Below, piece after piece: positions 42,641 through 47,500 of a stretch of 47,500 nucleotides of DNA (within the stretch, counting starts at the first letter, position 1; every line of letters starts with the position of its first letter). The DNA is taken from the NCBI GenBank assembly GCA_030141605.1, contig JAQGDQ010000599.1, forward strand, positions 1 to 47,500, given 5' to 3'. The translations under genes and the position numbers were made by a program. A model generated the notes under the pieces. The model was not told the origin of the DNA and made no database searches. It saw nothing but the letters and a program-made list of their open reading frames with translations. The stretch comes from Tubiluchus corallicola (Eukaryota > Priapulida > Priapulimorpha > Priapulimorphida > Tubiluchidae).

Positions 42641-42742
42641 TTTGATATGTACACATTTAAAAAGTTTCCGATTACCAATTGATACTAACTGCTATTGACC
42701 AGTATGCTTTGAAATAGCTAAGAGAGAAGAACTGACCACAAT

Positions 42743-42812
42743 TTAGAATAAGATAGAATAAAATAGCGTAGAATAGAGAATGGAGCATAGAATAGAGTAG
42801 AATAGAACGGAT
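42743..42812. repeat. (AATAG)n-type pentanucleotide tract
   Basis: About thirteen imperfect units of TAGAA/TAGAATA type are present. Confidence 0.8.
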
Positions 42813-43196
42813 AGCTAGGCCTGACGTCTGGTTAGTTTATCACTTTGATGCTCAAGTGGGTTTTATATTTGAACATCGTTATTAGACCCAGACGTGATAA
42901 ATGTATGCAGCGCGTTAATAATTGCTTGTTTCTGGGTCACTTCATCATCATCATTATTGCGTTGAGGCTTAACGTGTGTTAGGTTATTGCTTTAAACATG
43001 GTTATTGACTTGCAGAACACAGATCGCAGGTGTTGTCGTGACGTTGTACAGCATAAGAATCCGTCTCGCTCAATAACTGATCAGCACAACGCCGTCTGGC
43101 TTCTTTTAAAGCTTAAATATTCTTCTGTGTCCTCTCTTGCCGAGAGTTGGGCTATTGTCCTTCGTGTTGTTTGTCGACGGTCGTGAAAGTAATAAG

Positions 43197-43772
43197 AATG
43201 AAGGCAGTATTAGCCATTAGAAGGCGGTATTAGCCGTTAGAATCAGTACTAGCCATTATAAGGCAGTATTAGCTGTTAGAAGACAGTATTAGCCATTATA
43301 AGGCAGTATTAGCCGTTAGAAGACAGTATTAGCCATTATAAGGCGTTATTAGCCGTTAGAAGACAGTATTGGCCATTATAAGGCGGTATTAGCCGTTAGA
43401 AAACAGTGCTAGCCATTATAAGGCAGTATTAGCCGTTAGAAGACAGTACTAGCCATTATAAGGCAGTATTAGCCGTTAGAAAACAGTACTAGCCATTATA
43501 AGGCAGTATTAGCCGTTAGAAAACAGTACTAGCCATTATAAGGCAGTATTAGCCGTTAGAAGACAGTATTAGCTGTTATAAGGCAGTATTAGCCGTTAGA
43601 AGACAGTATTAGCCATTATAAGGCAGTATTAGCCGTTAGAAGACAGTATTAGCCGTTAGAAGACAGTATTAGCCATTAGAAGACAGTATTAGCCGTTAGA
43701 AGACAGTATTAGCCGTTAGAAGGCAGTATTAGCCGTTAGAAGACAGTATTAGCCATTATAAGGCAGTATTGA
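43197..43772. repeat. 20-bp minisatellite, about 28 copies, dimeric
   Basis: The unit is AGGCAGTATTAGCCGTTAGA alternating with AGACAGTATTAGCCATTATA. For most of the array the two types alternate, so the real period is 40 bp. Between about 43620 and 43740 the alternation breaks down. Copies differ at only a few positions. Confidence 0.95.
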
Positions 43773-46627
43773 TAGCACTGAGACCGTAACAGATAAAAAA
43801 TTGGACAAACTTTATCCATTGGCTGTTCCAGAAGATCGCTTTACGTTAACGTTAGAGATACGCCGAATATTAAAACCCGAATTTTGCACACAGCTTACAA
43901 ACGGGGGACCCGCCTTACTGAGGCGATAGATCTGTTGCAAACGTACCTCTTCATAAACCTAGTTTATACTTGCTAGGATAAATCCGCAATGTTTTGGTGA
44001 AACTCATTAAGTCGGCTACACTGCGATCATTTCTTGCTGACGATTGTAAAGGAAAGTAGAGGTCATTATACACAAAATGTTGTTTAGTTCATTCAGAAGG
44101 ACACGAAATTTGCTGTGTACGAGAATGTTCTTTATGGGTTCTTTGAAATTACACTTTTAGTCTACTGCATTGTTATCTTTAGAAGTAATGTTAGTCCAGT
44201 TCTCTATAATTCGCGGAGTATCGGCTTTGGAATGACGCAAGTTTTCCCCATGCTGTTATTGATCATTTACCAGACAGTACAGTGGTTTCCATTGCATTGT
44301 ATTGATCCAGTCGAGTTCGAAATAGCTGGGTAAATGGATAGAAGTCTGTATAGATTTTACATTGCCCCAGATTCTGCCGTGCTTCCTTTATTGTCGTACA
44401 TCTCCTCTTCTGACTCAATGAAACAGAAGCAGTAAGGCCATTTATGTCGTCTACCTACTATTTAACGATCTGGTGAATTGTGTTCTTAGCGAACTGCCTT
44501 AAGAACAGCAGCTGCTTTTATGTACCAAGCACACTTTAGCGAGGACTGTAGGCACACTTTTAGCAAGTCAAGATGCATAACAGTTAGAGACAGATTCTGT
44601 TCATAACGTCTTAACAGGAACATTAGCTCACAATTGCCCAAACAACACAGATCACTCTTGAAAGAAATCGGAAGTTGTCGAGCTTGAATCTGAATCAGGA
44701 ATTTTGGATTTTCGTTATATTATTCTCAAGTAAGCACTATATTAGGAAGCCTTGACTGAAGCTCAAATTTAAAGGTCCTGAATTCCACTAAGTTGCCCGA
44801 CCCCTGTAATATTCTATGTCTGTTGAACTCCGTTCACAGTAGGTGTATTTTTCTGTATTTTGTAATTTCTGCCATTTGGCGTTTTTAACTGCTTACTTAC
44901 TGCTTATTTAAATAAATTGCTTACTTTTTTTATTTTTTAGCGTGCAATTACTGTTTAAATTCAAGGTCACCTTCTAGCAACAACCATTTCAGTACAAAAT
45001 CTAATCAAATTTGCCTTACCAGTGACTCCATTCAAGTCTAGTCCAATCCACTTATCTAAAAATTACTTAAATTTCAAGAAACCCAGCTATAGCTTAAAAT
45101 CAGTCAGTCAATGTCCAAAAATCCAAGCATACCTGATCACACTGAAGAAGCAACTCCAGATCTAAAGCCATGAACAAAACCCGTGACTAAAACCTCTAGA
45201 ATACTTTCATTACTCAAAAATTCCTATGTTACCAAGTACTGTTACTTTATAACAGAGGAATCGGAAGAGGTGCACTATTCCAAGTTCCTTAAGTTTATTT
45301 TTTCTGACTGTCACAGATAAAGAACGGCTAAATGTCCAAAAAGAGTAATTATGGCATCATTTTTTTTCAATTTGTTGGAGAACTTCTGAGATTACTTGTG
45401 TTACAAACCAATTGTGGATAATTGGTTTATTGAATATTGAGCAATATTAAAGTTATGTGAGCACAAATACTGAGCAGTGTTTAAGTCATTTCACTTTCAA
45501 GCCGTATAGAATGGTTGCCAATGACGCCGATAATTAGGGTATCGTGGATTCCTGACATTTTATGCTGTGTCAGATATTCAGTGTATTATGTATGCATTAG
45601 TATTTCTTTGTTATTATCCATCCCCCTTGTTATATTACAATTTTGGTTTTTTGAAATGGCTTACATTCAGTGAGTCACTTATGAAGAATGTCTTGTGCAG
45701 GGCACCAATTTATAACTGTTACTGTACACAGGTATCGAATTTTTATTAGAACAAGTTTATTGAAACTACGTAATTGTCCGAAGTTTGTTACACAATTCGG
45801 TATTGTTATCAAACTGGAATTTCACTATATCGCCTCTGGGCAGCAAGAGCGTTTAAATTATTACGTCTCTACTTCTTCACTCTTCTGGACTTCTGCCTCA
45901 CGAGCTCACCCATGTTTTAACGGAACTGTACTGTGCACACACCGAGAATAATTTTCACAAGGTGTCCTTAGGTCTGTTTTATATTTTATTTTTAATTAAT
46001 ACATCACTGTAGAGCTGCTGCAAGTTTCGTTCTCCGGCCAGGGATCTTATCACGTGTGGTCGTGAATGATGAAATACGTGCTCACTTTCGATACTGTGAT
46101 ATCGATGGCTATAATATCGCAGCAGTGCAGAAGAGAAAAATGCGCTGCAGCGTTACTGCAGTTACTGCAATTCTATAAAATTTTGTAGAAGAGTGTTTTA
46201 GTGTTATCACTGGTATTCATTTCACAATAAAATAATAGTAGAATTAGCTGTATTCTCGGTAGCAGCGCTGTTATTAGGGCATGCTAAGTTTCACTTCATT
46301 AAAAAAATGAGCTAGTGCTTCTCAGTTTGCGAGATCATGTTAAATTCAGATTTACTTTATTCTTGGACACCGTACTTTCATTTTTCGTCTTTCTTATTTG
46401 ATGTTTTCATTTTTAATTCTTCATCAGCTTGCTTTCGCTTAATCATACATATTATGTATTCAATATATTTAGCTGTGTTTTGCAGTATGTGTGTCATTGC
46501 TACATGTAATTATAAATATAATTATCTGCCGACGCTATAGTCACTATCAAATGCATTTTGCTGTGTTGTGCTTTGTTAGTGTTTCCATGTGGGTAATGGT
46601 AGCTTGTGCATGGTTAAGTCTGGAGCC
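43773..46627. other. no gene recognised
   Basis: A strong acceptor-like run (TTACTTTTTTTATTTTTTAG) ends at 44940, but all frames after it close without a donor. Open stretches at 44115-44333 and 45567-45951 lack splice support. A CpG and E-box patch (CTCCGGCC, CACGTG) lies at about 46035-46060, and a 26-codon ATG frame follows near 46104 without a good donor. Confidence 0.35.
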
Positions 46628-46678
46628 AGTGTCTATTCCTGTTGACACAACCAATGTCTACTCCTGCTGACACAACTC
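46628..46678. repeat. 25-bp tandem duplication
   Basis: GTGTCTATTCCTGTTGACAC and its copy TGTCTACTCCTGCTGACAC follow at an offset of 25. Confidence 0.75.
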
Positions 46679-46770
46679 TTGTACACTGTTGACAGAGGAA
46701 ATGTTTCCCAAAACAAAAGGTCTAATTGAATAGGAAATTGTATATACTTGGTGCTGGCAACACCGATCTT

Positions 46771-46908
46771 AGCGCATTTTCTAACAAATTTTCAGTAAAG
46801 TATTATATGTCACGCGTGCATTCGGTGTTTTTAGATCTTAGAGCATTTTCTAACAAATTTTCAGCAAAGTATTTTATGTCACGCATGCATTCGGTGTTTT
46901 TAGTTATT
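46771..46908. repeat. 69-bp tandem duplication
   Basis: Two copies of a 69-bp unit contain GCATTTTCTAACAAATTTTC, ATGTCACGC and TGCATTCGGTGTTTTTAG, differing at a handful of sites. As 69 is divisible by 3, the plus frame stays open through both. Confidence 0.88.
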
Positions 46909-47073
46909 GGCCCTTGTCATTTCTGACGTCAGTGGAAGCATGACTTCAAATCACACAATTATCCAACCCGATGGTGACTACTTCTGCGCTGTAACACAAC
47001 AATATTGGTACCCATTTTGCCTTAGATTTTGAATGATTTATCATATTCAGTAATAGAAGTCACTGCTACTCAC

Positions 47074-47104
47074 CATGATAGTCTTCAAAGCTGCTCTTTG
47101 CCAT
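47074..47104 (-). CDS. weak candidate first coding exon on the minus strand
   Basis: ATG at 47104 (AGAGATGGC context, a good start context) opens ten codons plus one base, MAKSSFEDYH then G, ending at a consensus donor G|GTGAGTAG (47073) in phase 1. The context and donor are both good, but the stretch is very short. Confidence 0.28.
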
Positions 47105-47500
47105 CTCTTACTTAGATTCATGTTATATTCATGAATAAGGTAGTTAGATTCTGGTCCTGCTACAATCGTCTACTGCTGAATTATATCTTTCTGTGTGCCA
47201 AACTGTATGAAGAATCTGGCAAGAAAAAAAGAGTAATGTAGCACAATTCAGAATGCAAAACCTTACAATGATTAAGTTGGCTTTGTATTATTGACATTTT
47301 GTTGTTGTGCAAATGTTCAGTTCTGTACATGCTGTTTCTAGGATGGTCAGCCAATTGTTCCTTGCCTCGCTTTTCATGCTGACGGTAGCTATCACAGCAA
47401 TTATGGTTTAAGATATTTGTTTAGATCTCCATGCCTGTTTGTGTAGCATTTATACAAGGAAATCTGTTTCACACTACTAAGTGCATTACACATGAGGCAG

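Noticed and set aside
42464-42698. Poly-histidine and poly-isoleucine frames
   Set aside because: They are translations of a trinucleotide tract in two frames.
47353-47467. Open stretch after an acceptor-like TTTCTAG (reads DGQPIVPCLAFHADG onward) as the shared exon of the plus-strand gene
   Set aside because: It is open in phase 0 but reaches a stop without a good donor, and the pyrimidine tract is poor. Not enough to call the shared exon.
1-47500. CRISPR array, prophage, operon or bacterial system
   Set aside because: All tandem arrays here lack unique spacers. There are no long bacterial-type frames or ribosome binding sites, and the splice signals and telomere repeat point to an animal nuclear genome.

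Overview
This window looks like one stretch of an AT-rich animal (metazoan) nuclear genome, most likely an invertebrate. There are no long open reading frames on either strand, so no compact bacterial or viral gene block is present. The readable coding signal is a set of short exon-sized open stretches ending at GTAAGT-like splice donors. Around them lie many minisatellites, (ATC)n and other simple repeats, tRNA-like and 5S-rRNA-derived retroposon heads, and non-autonomous DNA transposons with pogo/Tigger-like, hAT-like and TATA-flanked ends. A TTAGGG-type degenerate telomeric tract (as CCCTAA) fits an animal. The phylum cannot be fixed from this sequence.

Layout. 1-3.3 kb: a minisatellite with a 408-bp higher-order repeat, one possible plus-strand exon (799-916) and short repeats. 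3.4-3.6 kb: a convincing first coding exon of a minus-strand gene with its 5' region. 4.4-6.0 kb: a 455-bp direct duplication flanking a 624-bp insert that is nearly identical to sequence 3.1 kb further right. 7.7-8.8 kb: the likely source of that insert, a pogo-like MITE next to a 5S-rRNA-derived SINE. 9.2-9.3 kb: a convincing minus-strand exon carrying a start codon. 9.7-10.5 kb: two possible plus-strand exons. 10.7-12 kb: telomere-like tract, CpG-bearing possible bidirectional promoter, hAT-like MITE.

14.5-41.4 kb reads as one long intron-rich territory. It holds five to six plus-strand candidate first exons (14.5, 30.8, 31.7, 36.8, 40.4 and 41.4 kb), each an ATG-initiated stretch that ends in phase 0 at a splice donor. 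The simplest model is one plus-strand gene with several alternative promoters feeding a shared acceptor that I could not find and that may lie right of the window. Weaker minus-strand first-exon candidates occur at 24.8, 35.3, 42.3 and 47.1 kb. Between them are large tandem arrays: 61 bp x7, 60 bp x5, 85 bp x14 and 20 bp x28.

Limits. In this much DNA a short ATG-to-donor stretch arises by chance several times, so the small exons are candidates, not proven. No protein family was recognised in any exon, and no gene symbol is given.
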